This document shows, in pieces, positions 53,764 through 61,797 of a stretch of 64,000 nucleotides of DNA. Position 1 is the first letter of the stretch. Every line of letters starts with the position of its first letter. The translations under genes were made by a program, and so were the position numbers. The stretch comes from an uncultured Prevotellaceae bacterium (GTDB lineage: Bacteria > Bacteroidota > Bacteroidia > Bacteroidales > Bacteroidaceae): contig CAMVKN010000002.1 of NCBI GenBank assembly GCA_947168045.1, positions 62,001 through 126,000 on the forward strand, read 5' to 3'. The notes under the pieces are model-generated. The model made no database searches, had not been told where the DNA came from, and saw nothing but the letters and a program-made list of their open reading frames with translations.

Positions 53764-55176
53764 TCAGCCGAACAACGCACGCAGGGCCTCCTCGACCTTG
53801 CGCACAGGGTGCAGCTCAATGTTGGGTTTCTTCTTACTGAAGGCGCGCATGTTATGACGGGGGATGATGATGTGGGTGAAGCCCAGCTTCTCAGCCTCCT
53901 GCACACGCTGCTCAATGCGGCTGACGGGACGTACCTCGCCACTGAGGCCCACCTCACCACACATGCACCAGCCCGCCTCGATGGGGGTATCGACATTGCT
54001 TGAGAGGACGGCGGCAATGATGCTCAGGTCAAGGCCCATGTCGGTGGAGCGCAGTCCGCCGGCAATGTTGATGAACACGTCCTTCTGAATGAGCTTGAAG
54101 CCGACGCGCTTCTCCAACACGGCCAAGAGCATGTTCAGGCGTCGCTGGTCGAAGCCGGTGGCCTGGCGCTGCGGCGTGCCGTAGGCTGCCGTCGACACCA
54201 GGGCCTGCGACTCCATGAGGAAGGGCCGCACCCCCTCGATGGCGGCACTGATGGCCACGCCTGAGAGACCCTCGTGCTCTTCAGAGAGCAGCAGCTCGGA
54301 GGGATTGCTAACGGGGCGCAGACCGTCCTGGGCCATCTCATAGATGCCCAGCTCGGAGGTGCTGCCGAAACGGTTCTTGATGGAACGCAGGATGCGATAG
54401 GTGTAGTGCTGGTCGCCCTCGAACTGTATGACGGTGTCGACGATGTGCTCCAGAATCTTCGGCCCGGCCAGGGTGCCCTCCTTGGTGATGTGCCCAATGA
54501 GGATGACGGGCACGCCGCTGGTCTTGGCAAAGCGGAGGAGTGCGCTGGCACACTCGCGCACCTGTGCGATGCTGCCGGCCGACGACTCCACATCCTCGGT
54601 GGCAATGGTCTGGATGGAGTCGATGACGACCATGTCGGGCTGCACGTCTTGTATGTGTGAGAAGATGGCCTCCAGCTGTGTCTCGCAGAGGATGAGGGGA
54701 CCGCCCTCGTCGCCTGCCTTGCGTGGCAGGATGCGCTCGGCACGCATCTTCAGCTGATAGGCACTCTCCTCGCCGCTGACATACAGGATACGCATGTTGT
54801 CGAGACGTAGGATGGTCTGCAGCAGCAGCGTGGACTTGCCGATGCCTGGCTCGCCACCCAAGAGGACGATGCTGCCGGGCACCAGACCACCGCCCAAAAC
54901 GCGGTCCAGCTCGCCATCGCGCATGGAGATGCGGCGCTCGTCCTCGCTGGCTATCTCGTGCAGGCGCATGGGACGCACCGTGCGAAGCGAATGGCCCACG
55001 GTGGCTGCCGCCGAGGTGCTGCCCGCACGCCCGTTGCGGGCCGTGTACTGGGGAGTGGCTGCCACCTTAATTTCCTGAAACGTGTTCCACTGGCCACAGG
55101 CAGGGCACTTGCCTATCCACTTGGGCGACTCCTGTCCACAGTTGGAGCACACGTATGCAGTCTTGTCCTTTGCCAT
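53764..55176 (-). CDS. radA: DNA repair protein RadA
   Basis: A 470-aa protein processing recombination intermediates. N-terminal zinc finger C10-x2-C13 and C24-x2-C27, Walker A GGEPGIGKSTLLLQ, Walker B MVVIDSIQTI, the RadA-specific KNRFGS motif, and the C-terminal Lon-protease-like domain (GVRPFLMESQALVSTAAYGT and RQATGFDQRRLNMLLAVLEK). The length is normal. It lies in a minus-strand run coaBC-radA-SBP. Confidence 0.96.
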   Translation of the reverse strand: MAKDKTAYVCSNCGQESPKWIGKCPACGQWNTFQEIKVAATPQYTARNGRAGSTSAAATVGHSLRTVRPMRLHEIASEDERRISMRDGELDRVLGGGLVPGSIVLLGGEPGIGKSTLLLQTILRLDNMRILYVSGEESAYQLKMRAERILPRKAGDEGGPLILCETQLEAIFSHIQDVQPDMVVIDSIQTIATEDVESSAGSIAQVRECASALLRFAKTSGVPVILIGHITKEGTLAGPKILEHIVDTVIQFEGDQHYTYRILRSIKNRFGSTSELGIYEMAQDGLRPVSNPSELLLSEEHEGLSGVAISAAIEGVRPFLMESQALVSTAAYGTPQRQATGFDQRRLNMLLAVLEKRVGFKLIQKDVFINIAGGLRSTDMGLDLSIIAAVLSSNVDTPIEAGWCMCGEVGLSGEVRPVSRIEQRVQEAEKLGFTHIIIPRHNMRAFSKKKPNIELHPVRKVEEALRALFG

Positions 55177-55181
55177 CTTGT

Positions 55182-55243
55182 TTAATGCTTAATTCTTAAT
55201 GCTTAATGCTTAATTATGAATATCAGAGGTGAGAGGTAAGAGG
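55182..55243. repeat. AAGCATTAA and AGAGGTGAGAGGTA repeats at the 3' end of coaBC
   Basis: On the minus strand the coaBC stop TAA is followed at once by GCATTAAGCATTAAGAATTA. Upstream of the stop, a CTCTTACCTCTCACCTCTG tract encodes the last residues of the protein (LLPLTSDIHN). Confidence 0.75.
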
Positions 55244-56592
55244 CTTGATGCAAGATAGTCGATGATGTCACTGGCCACCTCGGCCTTTGGTTTCTTGTCA
55301 TAGTCGCGGCGGCCATTGCCATCGATGATGGCTATCTGGTTCTCGTCGGAACGGAAGCAGGTGCCCTCATTGCGCAGCGAGTTGAGCACGATGAAGTCCA
55401 GGTTTTTCTTCTTCAGCTTCTTCTCGGCGTTCTGCTGCTCGTCGTTGGTCTCCAAGGCGAAACCCACGAGCATCTGCCCGGGCTGCTTCATCTGTCCGAG
55501 CGTGGCGGCAATGTCGGGGTTGGGCACCAGGTGGATGTCCACGTCGCCGGTGCGCTTCATCTTCTGGTCGGCCACCTGCGCCGGTCTGTAGTCGGCCACG
55601 GCAGCACAGAGGATGGCGGCATCAGCCTGTGGGAAGGCACTGACGGCGGCATCGCGCATCTGCAGGCAGCTCTCTACGTCAATCCTTTTAATAAGGTGAG
55701 CGCATGCGGGCGCGAGCTGGGTGGACACAGGGCCGGCGATGAGCGTCACATCGGCGCCTCGCTTGGCACATTCCTCGGCCAGGGCAAAGCCCATCTTGCC
55801 ACTGCTGTAGTTGCCAATGAAGCGCACAGGGTCAATCTTCTCGTAGGTGGGACCGGCAGTGATGAGGATGTGCCTGCCTTTCAGTGTAGAGTGTAGAGTG
55901 TAGAGTGTAGAGTTTGCTTCCGCCATGCCTTCACCTGACTTGCAGTTTGCTTCCGCCATGCCTTCACCTGACTTGCAGTTTGCTGCCACATCCATGCCTT
56001 CAGCTGAAACGTTGGGGACAGCGGTAGCAAACTCTACACTATCCACTCTACACTCTAAACTATTATCGAGGTAATCCACAATCTTCTCCGGCTCCTCCAT
56101 GCGTCCCTTGCCCTCCAGTCCGCTGGCCAGGAAGCCACTCTGTGGCTCAATGATGTGGTTGCCGAAGGAGCGCAGACGCTCCAGGTTCTGCTGCGTCGTG
56201 GGGTGCGCATACATATCGAGGTCCATGGCCGGTGCGATGAACACCGGGGCCTTCATAGACAGATAGGTTGTGATGAGCATATTGTCAGCCACCCCCGTGG
56301 CCATCTTGCCCAAGGTGGCAGCGGTGCAGGGGGCGATGAGCATGGCATCGGCCCACAGGCCCAGGGCCACATGACTGTGCCACGTGCCGTCGCGCTGGGA
56401 GAAGAAGTCGCTGATGACGGGCTTCTGCGTCAGCGCCGACAGTGTGATGGGGGTGATGAACTCCTTGCCTGCGGGAGTGATGACCACCTGTACCTCGGCA
56501 CCACGCCTGACCAGCCCGCGGATAATGAGACATGCCTTGTAGGCCGCTATCGAGCCGGTGATGCCCAGCACGATTTTCTTTCCTTTCAACAT
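55210..56592 (-). CDS. coaBC: CoaBC bifunctional PPC synthetase/decarboxylase with an in-frame repeat insertion
   Basis: A 460-aa CoA-biosynthesis enzyme. The CoaC flavin domain (1-180) shows ITGSIAAYKACLIIRGLVRR, active-site His in GTWHSHVALGLWADAMLIAP, and APAMDLDMYAHPTTQQNLER. The CoaB domain begins GRHILITAGPTYEKIDPVRF with IGNYSSGKMGFALAEE. Between them about 60 residues, including ANCKSGEGMAE twice, come from a repeat element (55881-56060) that keeps the frame open. Start ATG 56592 fits the promoter; an in-frame ATG at 56610 does not. The C-terminus is also encoded by repeats. panC and panD lie 3-4 kb away. Confidence 0.93.
   Translation of the reverse strand: MLKGKKIVLGITGSIAAYKACLIIRGLVRRGAEVQVVITPAGKEFITPITLSALTQKPVISDFFSQRDGTWHSHVALGLWADAMLIAPCTAATLGKMATGVADNMLITTYLSMKAPVFIAPAMDLDMYAHPTTQQNLERLRSFGNHIIEPQSGFLASGLEGKGRMEEPEKIVDYLDNSLECRVDSVEFATAVPNVSAEGMDVAANCKSGEGMAEANCKSGEGMAEANSTLYTLHSTLKGRHILITAGPTYEKIDPVRFIGNYSSGKMGFALAEECAKRGADVTLIAGPVSTQLAPACAHLIKRIDVESCLQMRDAAVSAFPQADAAILCAAVADYRPAQVADQKMKRTGDVDIHLVPNPDIAATLGQMKQPGQMLVGFALETNDEQQNAEKKLKKKNLDFIVLNSLRNEGTCFRSDENQIAIIDGNGRRDYDKKPKAEVASDIIDYLASSLLPLTSDIHN
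55881..56060. repeat. Element of about 180 bp inserted in frame in coaBC
   Basis: The ends are inverted: the left end has AGTGTAGAGTGTAGAGTG words then GTAGAGTTTGCTTCCGCC, and the right end reads GGTAGCAAACTCTACACT then CCACTCTACACTCTAAACT. The interior holds a 33-bp direct duplication containing TTGCTTCCGCCATGCCTTC. The ends match the trxB-nadC element (20711-20899), which has GTAGAGTTTGCTACCGC. Confidence 0.88.
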
Positions 56593-56620
56593 GGTTTCGG
56601 ATTTAGTCACAATGAGTGTG

Positions 56621-56628
56621 CAAAATTA
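56621..56628 (-). promoter_or_regulatory. -7 box for coaBC
   Basis: Minus-strand TAATTTTG then CAC, 29 bp upstream of ATG 56592. Confidence 0.62.
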
Positions 56629-56732
56629 CGAAAGAAAAACGAGCCGCCCAAATTTTCTTTGATAATAATTGTTTTTTTCTACTAACGGGAAAAAAAGTAG
56701 TAAAGGGCTGCGGCGGTATGCTTTTTTTTTTG

Positions 56733-56740
56733 TACTTTTG
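56733..56740 (+). promoter_or_regulatory. -7 box for the ThiE-like gene
   Basis: TACTTTTG then CATCC, 28 bp before ATG 56768. It excludes the in-frame ATG at 56669. Confidence 0.65.
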
Positions 56741-56767
56741 CATCCGCATCAATATTATGGCGCAAAG

Positions 56768-57376
56768 ATGAAACTCATCATCATGACACGAGCCACGTTC
56801 TTCGTGGAAGAAGACAAGATTCTGACTACCCTCTTTGAGGAAGGCATGGACAACATGCACCTGTACAAACCGCAGTCAGAGCCTGTCTACTCCGAGCGCC
56901 TGCTCACCCTTCTGCCCGAGGAATACTACCACTGCATAACCGTGCACGAGCATTTCTACCTGCGCGAGGAGTACGGTCTGCGCGGCATCCACATGGAGCA
57001 CCCCACCGACACGCTGCCCTACGGATACCGTGGGCACGTCAGCCGCACGTGCACGACCCTGGACGAGCTGCGCGAGGCGAAAAAGAACAGCAAATACGTT
57101 TTTCTGAAGTCAATCTTCGACAGTCATAGCAACCCTTCCGACCGCCAGTCGTTCACCATGGAGGAACTGACGGCTGCATCGCGCAAGGGCCTCATCGACA
57201 GACATGTCTATGCCTTAGGGGGCATCTGCCTGGACAACATCCGACAGGTGGCCGACCTGGGCTTTGGCGGCGTGGTGGTGTGCGGCGACCTGTGGAACCG
57301 CTTCAACATTCACCAGGGTCAGGACTACAAGGAACTCATAGCCCATTTCAAGAAACTACAAAAAGCAGTATCTTAA
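56768..57376 (+). CDS. Thiamine phosphate synthase-like (TMP-TenI fold) protein
   Basis: A 202-aa protein with a TMP-TenI-type barrel: MKLIIMTRATFFVEEDKILT, then EEYGLRGIHMEHP, YRGHVSRTCTTLDEL, and the C-terminal phosphate-binding region VYALGGICLDNIRQVADLGF followed by GGVVVCGDLWN. Several canonical ThiE residues (the GDDG-type pyrimidine site) are not evident, so the substrate may differ. The pairing with prs 8 bp downstream is notable. Often annotated as thiamine phosphate synthase in Bacteroidales. Confidence 0.72.
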   Translation: MKLIIMTRATFFVEEDKILTTLFEEGMDNMHLYKPQSEPVYSERLLTLLPEEYYHCITVHEHFYLREEYGLRGIHMEHPTDTLPYGYRGHVSRTCTTLDELREAKKNSKYVFLKSIFDSHSNPSDRQSFTMEELTAASRKGLIDRHVYALGGICLDNIRQVADLGFGGVVVCGDLWNRFNIHQGQDYKELIAHFKKLQKAVS

Positions 57377-57383
57377 TATAAAT

Positions 57384-58319
57384 ATGATGACTCAAAACTA
57401 CATGGTATTCTCAGGCACCGCCACGAGATACCTGGCAGAGAAAATCTGCCAAAGCCTGGGCTGTCCGCTGGGCAAGCTGCAAATCACCAAGTTCAGCGAC
57501 GGCGAATTTGCCGTGAGCTATGAGGAAAGCATCCGTGGACAGGACATCTTCCTTGTGCAGAGCACCTTCCCCAACAGCGACAACCTGATGGAGCTGCTGT
57601 TGATGATTGACGCCGCCAAACGCGCATCGGCCCGCACCATCAATGCCGTCATTCCCTACTTCGGATGGGCACGTCAGGACCGTAAGGACAAGCCACGCGT
57701 GAGCATCGGAGCCAAGCTGGTGGCCGACCTGCTGAGCGTGGCCGGCGTGAACCGCGTCATCACCATGGACCTGCACGCCGACCAGATACAGGGGTTCTTC
57801 GACGTTCCCGTCGACCATCTGTATGCCTCGGGTGTCATTCTGCCCTACCTGCAGAGCCTGAAGCTGGAAGACCTCGTGGTGGCATCGCCCGACGTAGGCG
57901 GGTCAAAGCGTGCCAACACCTATGCCAAGTACCTGGGCTGCCCGCTGGTGCTGTGCAACAAGACACGCGCCAGGGCCAATGTGGTGGCCACGATGCAAAT
58001 CATCGGCGAGGTGGAAGGCAAGAACGTGGTCATCATCGACGACATGGTTGACACGGCCGGCACCATCACGAAGGCTGCTGACCTGATGATGTCGGCAGGA
58101 GCAAAGAGCGTGCGCGCCTGCGCCAGCCACTGCGTGATGAGCGGACCGGCCAGCGAGCGTGTGCAGGAGTCGGCCCTCTCAGAGATTGTGTTCACTGACA
58201 GCATCCCCTACACACAGCGCTGTGCGAAGGTGAAGCAAATCTCAGTGGCCGACATGTTTGCTGAGACCATACGCCGCGTCATCAACAATGAGAGCATCAG
58301 CGACCAATATCTGGTATAA
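57384..58319 (+). CDS. prs: Ribose-phosphate pyrophosphokinase
   Basis: A 311-aa PRPP synthase making PRPP for nucleotides, NAD and amino acids. It shows FSDGEFAVSYEESIRGQDIF, PYFGWARQDRKDKPRVSIGAKL (catalytic flexible loop region), DLHADQIQGFFDVPVDHL and the PRPP-binding loop VVIIDDMVDTAGTI. Length and motifs are standard. ATGATG gives alternative starts at 57384 and 57387. PRPP is also a substrate of NadC (20905). Confidence 0.96.
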   Translation: MMTQNYMVFSGTATRYLAEKICQSLGCPLGKLQITKFSDGEFAVSYEESIRGQDIFLVQSTFPNSDNLMELLLMIDAAKRASARTINAVIPYFGWARQDRKDKPRVSIGAKLVADLLSVAGVNRVITMDLHADQIQGFFDVPVDHLYASGVILPYLQSLKLEDLVVASPDVGGSKRANTYAKYLGCPLVLCNKTRARANVVATMQIIGEVEGKNVVIIDDMVDTAGTITKAADLMMSAGAKSVRACASHCVMSGPASERVQESALSEIVFTDSIPYTQRCAKVKQISVADMFAETIRRVINNESISDQYLV

Positions 58320-58323
58320 CCCT

Positions 58324-59433
58324 ATGAAAGGTTTGAAGACCGCTGCAGGGCTGGCCCTGGCTGCCATGCTCCTGACAGGCTGCAAGAAGGAAGTGCCCAC
58401 CGTGACATTCCAGGTGGAAGGCAAGACCGTGGGACTGCCCGACGGCGAACAACTCTATCTGGTCAACTCAGAGGGCGAATCGCTCGACACCCTTGTCGTG
58501 AAGGACGGTAAGTTCACCTACACGGGGCCGGCTGACAGCGTGCGTTTCATGACGCTCATACAGGCCAGCAACCAGATGAACAGCATGAACTTCTTCACCG
58601 AGCCGGGCATCATCAGTGTCACCATCGACCAAGCCCCCGGCAAGGGCAGCGTGAGTGGCACCGTAGCCAACAACGCTTTGCAGGAGCTGATGGAGGCTAC
58701 CTATCCCTACTACGACAAGATTAACGAGATTGAGACCATCATCTACAGTGACACCACCCTGACCAGCGAGGCGGAATGGGCACTGTCGGAACGCTACATG
58801 CAGCTGTACGGCGAGATAGAGAAGAGGCACATAGAGGCAGCCCAGAAGAACACGGACAATGAGCTGGGCTACATGCTGGTGGTGAACTACATCGACGAGC
58901 AACTGAACAGCGACCTGCTGCGCGAGCTGATAGCGAAGATGCCCGACAGCTATCGTCAGCGCCAGCCCGTGGTGAGGCTGCTGCAGTCCATCAGCAACAT
59001 TGAGGCCACCGCCGAGGGACACGTCATGCCCGACTTCACACTGGCCACGCCAGAGGGTGAGCAGCTGAACGTAATGAGTCTGGTAAAGGGCAGCAAGATG
59101 ACCGTCATCGACTTCTGGGCCTCATGGTGCGAGCCCTGCCGGAAAGAGATGCCCATGCTGCGGCAGCTCATGCAGGACTACCAGCCCAAAGGTCTGTCCG
59201 TCGTAGGAATCTCGCTCGACAATGACTCCGCTGCATGGCGGAAGGCCATTGTAGACCTGAAGATGGGGTGGCCACAGCTGTCAGACCTGAAGGGAAAGGG
59301 CAGCACCCCTGCCAAGGCCTTCCGTGTCAACAACATACCTTATACCGTCGTGGTTGACAGCTTGGGCACCATTCTGAAGAAAGGACTAAGGGGCGAAGAG
59401 CTGAAAGAGTATGTTGCAGCCTCGCTGCCCTGA
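58324..59433 (+). CDS. TlpA-type thioredoxin lipoprotein with DUF4369 domain
   Basis: A 369-aa lipoprotein (LLTGC, Cys20). An N-terminal DUF4369 beta domain (25-115) and a helical linker lead to a TlpA-like thioredoxin fold with redox motif WASWCEPCRKEM (Cys269, Cys272) and VGISLDNDSAAWRKAI. Predicted role: reducing periplasmic disulfides, perhaps for cytochrome maturation. It starts 4 bp after prs, so it is co-transcribed. Unlike the lipoprotein at 27510, the cysteines are intact. The gene ends before a strong terminator. Confidence 0.88.
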   Translation: MKGLKTAAGLALAAMLLTGCKKEVPTVTFQVEGKTVGLPDGEQLYLVNSEGESLDTLVVKDGKFTYTGPADSVRFMTLIQASNQMNSMNFFTEPGIISVTIDQAPGKGSVSGTVANNALQELMEATYPYYDKINEIETIIYSDTTLTSEAEWALSERYMQLYGEIEKRHIEAAQKNTDNELGYMLVVNYIDEQLNSDLLRELIAKMPDSYRQRQPVVRLLQSISNIEATAEGHVMPDFTLATPEGEQLNVMSLVKGSKMTVIDFWASWCEPCRKEMPMLRQLMQDYQPKGLSVVGISLDNDSAAWRKAIVDLKMGWPQLSDLKGKGSTPAKAFRVNNIPYTVVVDSLGTILKKGLRGEELKEYVAASLP

Positions 59434-59473
59434 CTCTTTCTTACGCGCGTACAATATTTATTATAAGACAGAA

Positions 59474-59529
59474 ACAAACAGAATCTCACACTAACACCAA
59501 CAGGATGATGAGTGTGAGATTCTGCTTGT
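59474..59529. terminator. Bidirectional terminator between TlpA and panD
   Basis: Arms of 19 nt (ACAAACAGAATCTCACACT and its complement at 59511-59529, one mismatch) around an 18-nt loop, between convergent genes. Confidence 0.88.
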
Positions 59530-59545
59530 GTGACGTTGGTTACAC

Positions 59546-59887
59546 TTAAACGTGATTGTCACGCGGGAACACCACGCTTGGCTTGAAGGTCTTGGCTTCC
59601 TCAAAGTCCATCAGTGCGTATGAGATGATGATGACGGTGTCGCCCACCTGTACCTTCCTTGCTGCGGCACCGTTCAGGCAGACACAGCCACTGCCGCGCT
59701 CGCCCTTGATAATGTATGTCTCAAAGCGCTCGCCGTTGTTGTTGTCAACCACCTGCACCTTCTCGCCGGCAATCATGTTGGCGGCATCCATCAGGTCCTC
59801 ATCAATGGTTATGCTGCCCATGTAGTTCAGGTTGGCTTCCGTCACCTGGACGCAGTGCAGCTTCGACTTCAAAACCTCTATCATCAT
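59546..59887 (-). CDS. panD: Aspartate 1-decarboxylase
   Basis: A 113-aa pyruvoyl enzyme making beta-alanine for pantothenate. The self-cleavage site is Gly24-Ser25 in NYMGSITID, which creates the pyruvoyl group; Lys9 in [16 protein letters not shown] and the [16 protein letters not shown] region fit the family. Length is as expected. 12 bp downstream of panC on the same strand; the two enzymes supply and join the two halves of pantothenate. Confidence 0.96.
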   Translation of the reverse strand: MMIEVLKSKLHCVQVTEANLNYMGSITIDEDLMDAANMIAGEKVQVVDNNNGERFETYIIKGERGSGCVCLNGAAARKVQVGDTVIIISYALMDFEEAKTFKPSVVFPRDNHV

Positions 59888-59899
59888 TTGCGTGTGGAG

Positions 59900-60760
59900 T
59901 TAGGAGTTTGGAGCTTGGTACTTGACATGGTCGATAAGGCGGATAGGCGTCTTGCCACAGTAGACGGTGATGCAGCCCACGACGTAGGGTGAGTCGCTCC
60001 ACTGTGCCACATCCTGCAAGGTGTTGCCATCGACGATTGAGAAATACTCCACCTGAAGACCTTCGACGGCGTTGATGGTGCTGACCACATAGTCGTGGGT
60101 CTCGGCGGGTGTGTGGTTGGCAGCGAAGGCAATGCTCTCCTTCAGCGTCTTATAGATGGCTGGGGCGATGGCACGCTCTTCAGGTGCCAGCAGGGTGTTA
60201 CGGCTCGACATGGCCAGGCCGTCAGCCTCGCGCACCACAGGACATTCCACTATCTGCACGCCCAGCTGCAGGTGGCGCACCATGGCCTTCACCACGGCAA
60301 TCTGCTGCCAGTCCTTCTCGCCAAAGTAGGCCCGGTCAGGGCGCACGATATAGAACAAGCGGCTCACCACCTGGCACACACCGTTGAAATGGCCTGGCCG
60401 GTGGGCACCCTCCATGACGGTGGAGACAGGAGGATACTCAAACTGACGACGGTCAGGCGTTGGGTACATCTCTTCAACCGACGGAGCCAACACATAGTCG
60501 GCACCACACTCCTCCACCAGACGGCTGTCAGCCTCAAGGGTTCTCGGATAGCGCGTCAGGTCGTCCTTGTCGTTGAACTGTGTGGGGTTGAGAAACACCG
60601 ACACCACCGTCACATCGTTATCCTTGACACTACAGCGCACCAACGAGGCATGCCCTTGGTGCAGCGCACCCATGGTGGGCACCAGGCCCACGCTGTGTCC
60701 TGCCTTACGCTCATCAAACAGCGCATTCTGCAGGTCAACAATCTTTGTAAATACCTTCAT
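59900..60760 (-). CDS. panC: Pantothenate synthetase
   Basis: A 286-aa ligase of pantoate and beta-alanine. ATP-binding [74 protein letters not shown] and SSRNTLL are canonical. The start is ATG 60760 ([14 protein letters not shown]); an in-frame extension to 60895 crosses the promoter. The last codons (APNS, stop TAA) lie in a TAGGAG/TTGGAGC repeat tract (59892-59915). panB is not in the window. Confidence 0.96.
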   Translation of the reverse strand: MKVFTKIVDLQNALFDERKAGHSVGLVPTMGALHQGHASLVRCSVKDNDVTVVSVFLNPTQFNDKDDLTRYPRTLEADSRLVEECGADYVLAPSVEEMYPTPDRRQFEYPPVSTVMEGAHRPGHFNGVCQVVSRLFYIVRPDRAYFGEKDWQQIAVVKAMVRHLQLGVQIVECPVVREADGLAMSSRNTLLAPEERAIAPAIYKTLKESIAFAANHTPAETHDYVVSTINAVEGLQVEYFSIVDGNTLQDVAQWSDSPYVVGCITVYCGKTPIRLIDHVKYQAPNS

Positions 60761-60830
60761 CGCTTTCTTTTTCTTTACACATTTGCCTTCCGCCAACTTT
60801 TCACAAGGCATGGCTTCGGCTAAGCGCGTG

Positions 60831-60838
60831 CAAAATAA
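60831..60838 (-). promoter_or_regulatory. Variant -7 box for panC-panD
   Basis: Minus-strand TTATTTTG then CACGC, one base off consensus. Divergent from the glycogen synthase-like promoter. Confidence 0.45.
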
Positions 60839-60954
60839 CAACAATTTTTGCAAACAAGGAAAAAAAAGGCTAAAAATAAACCTATAAAATGTCACTTTTT
60901 CCTAAAAAAGTGCTTTTCCCACACTTTTTTTTCGTTTTTATACAAAAAAAACTG

Positions 60955-60962
60955 TACCTTTG
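60955..60962 (+). promoter_or_regulatory. -7 box for the glycogen synthase-like operon
   Basis: TACCTTTG then CATGG, 32 bp before ATG 60995. Confidence 0.68.
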
Positions 60963-60994
60963 CATGGAATTTCTGATTAACATGAACAAATTAG

Positions 60995-61792
60995 ATGGCT
61001 AAAAAGAAAATCCTATTCATCAACCAGGAGATTACACCCTATGTAGCAGAAAGCAAATTGTCACTAATGGGACGCGAATTGCCAAGAGCCATGCAGGAGC
61101 TGGGGCACGAGATACGTACCTTCATGCCGAAGTGGGGCACCATCAATGAACGTCGCGGACAGCTGCATGAGGTGCAGCGTCTGTCGGGTATGAACCTGAT
61201 CATCAATGATACCGACCATCCCCTCATCATCAAGGTCGCATCCATCCAGTCAGCTCGCGTCGCTGTCTATTTCATCGACAACGACGACTACTTCTCCAAA
61301 CGGCGCATGATGACCGATGAGAGCGGCGAGGACTACCCCGACAACGGCGAACGCGCCATCTTCTTCGCCAGGGGCGTGCTGGAGACAGTGAAGAAGCTCA
61401 GGTGGGTGCCCGATGTGATACACTGCCAGGGCTGGATGAGTGCCGTAGTGCCCTTCTACGTGAAGACGGCCTACGCCGACGAGCCATCGTTTGCTGATGC
61501 CAAAGTGGTGACATCGCTCTTTACACAGACACTGAACACCGAGCTGGGCGACAAGTTCAAGCAGTGTCTGGCCTTCCGCGATGCGAAGCCCGAGCTGCTG
61601 TCGGGCTATAACGACAACTTCGGCATCGTGGAGCTGGGGAAGCTCGCCATCGACTACAGCGACGGCATCATCTTCGCCAACGATGACATCAACGGGGAAC
61701 TGACGCAGCATGCCCAAGGCAGGAACATCCCCATTCTGCCTTATACGGAGGACTTCGCCGATGCCTACGAGGAGTTCTATGAAACCATATAA
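60995..61792 (+). CDS. Glycogen/starch synthase-like protein, GT5 N-terminal domain only
   Basis: A 265-aa protein equal to the N-terminal Rossmann domain of glycogen synthase: KKILFINQEITPYVAESKLS, IRTFMPKWGTINERRGQL, VAVYFIDNDDYFSKR, VIHCQGWMSAVVPFYVKTAY. The C-terminal GT-B half that binds most of the ADP-glucose is missing, without a frameshift in the following gene. Short versions beside panC and DUF4270 are, to my recollection, usual in Bacteroidales, so this is a conserved short family rather than a fresh truncation. Catalysis is doubtful. Confidence 0.78.
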   Translation: MAKKKILFINQEITPYVAESKLSLMGRELPRAMQELGHEIRTFMPKWGTINERRGQLHEVQRLSGMNLIINDTDHPLIIKVASIQSARVAVYFIDNDDYFSKRRMMTDESGEDYPDNGERAIFFARGVLETVKKLRWVPDVIHCQGWMSAVVPFYVKTAYADEPSFADAKVVTSLFTQTLNTELGDKFKQCLAFRDAKPELLSGYNDNFGIVELGKLAIDYSDGIIFANDDINGELTQHAQGRNIPILPYTEDFADAYEEFYETI

Positions 61793-61797
61793 CAACC

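Noticed and set aside
56768..57376. A confident ThiE (thiamine phosphate synthase) assignment
   Set aside because: The barrel and phosphate loop fit, but other thi genes and key pyrimidine-site residues are not visible, so only the fold is claimed.
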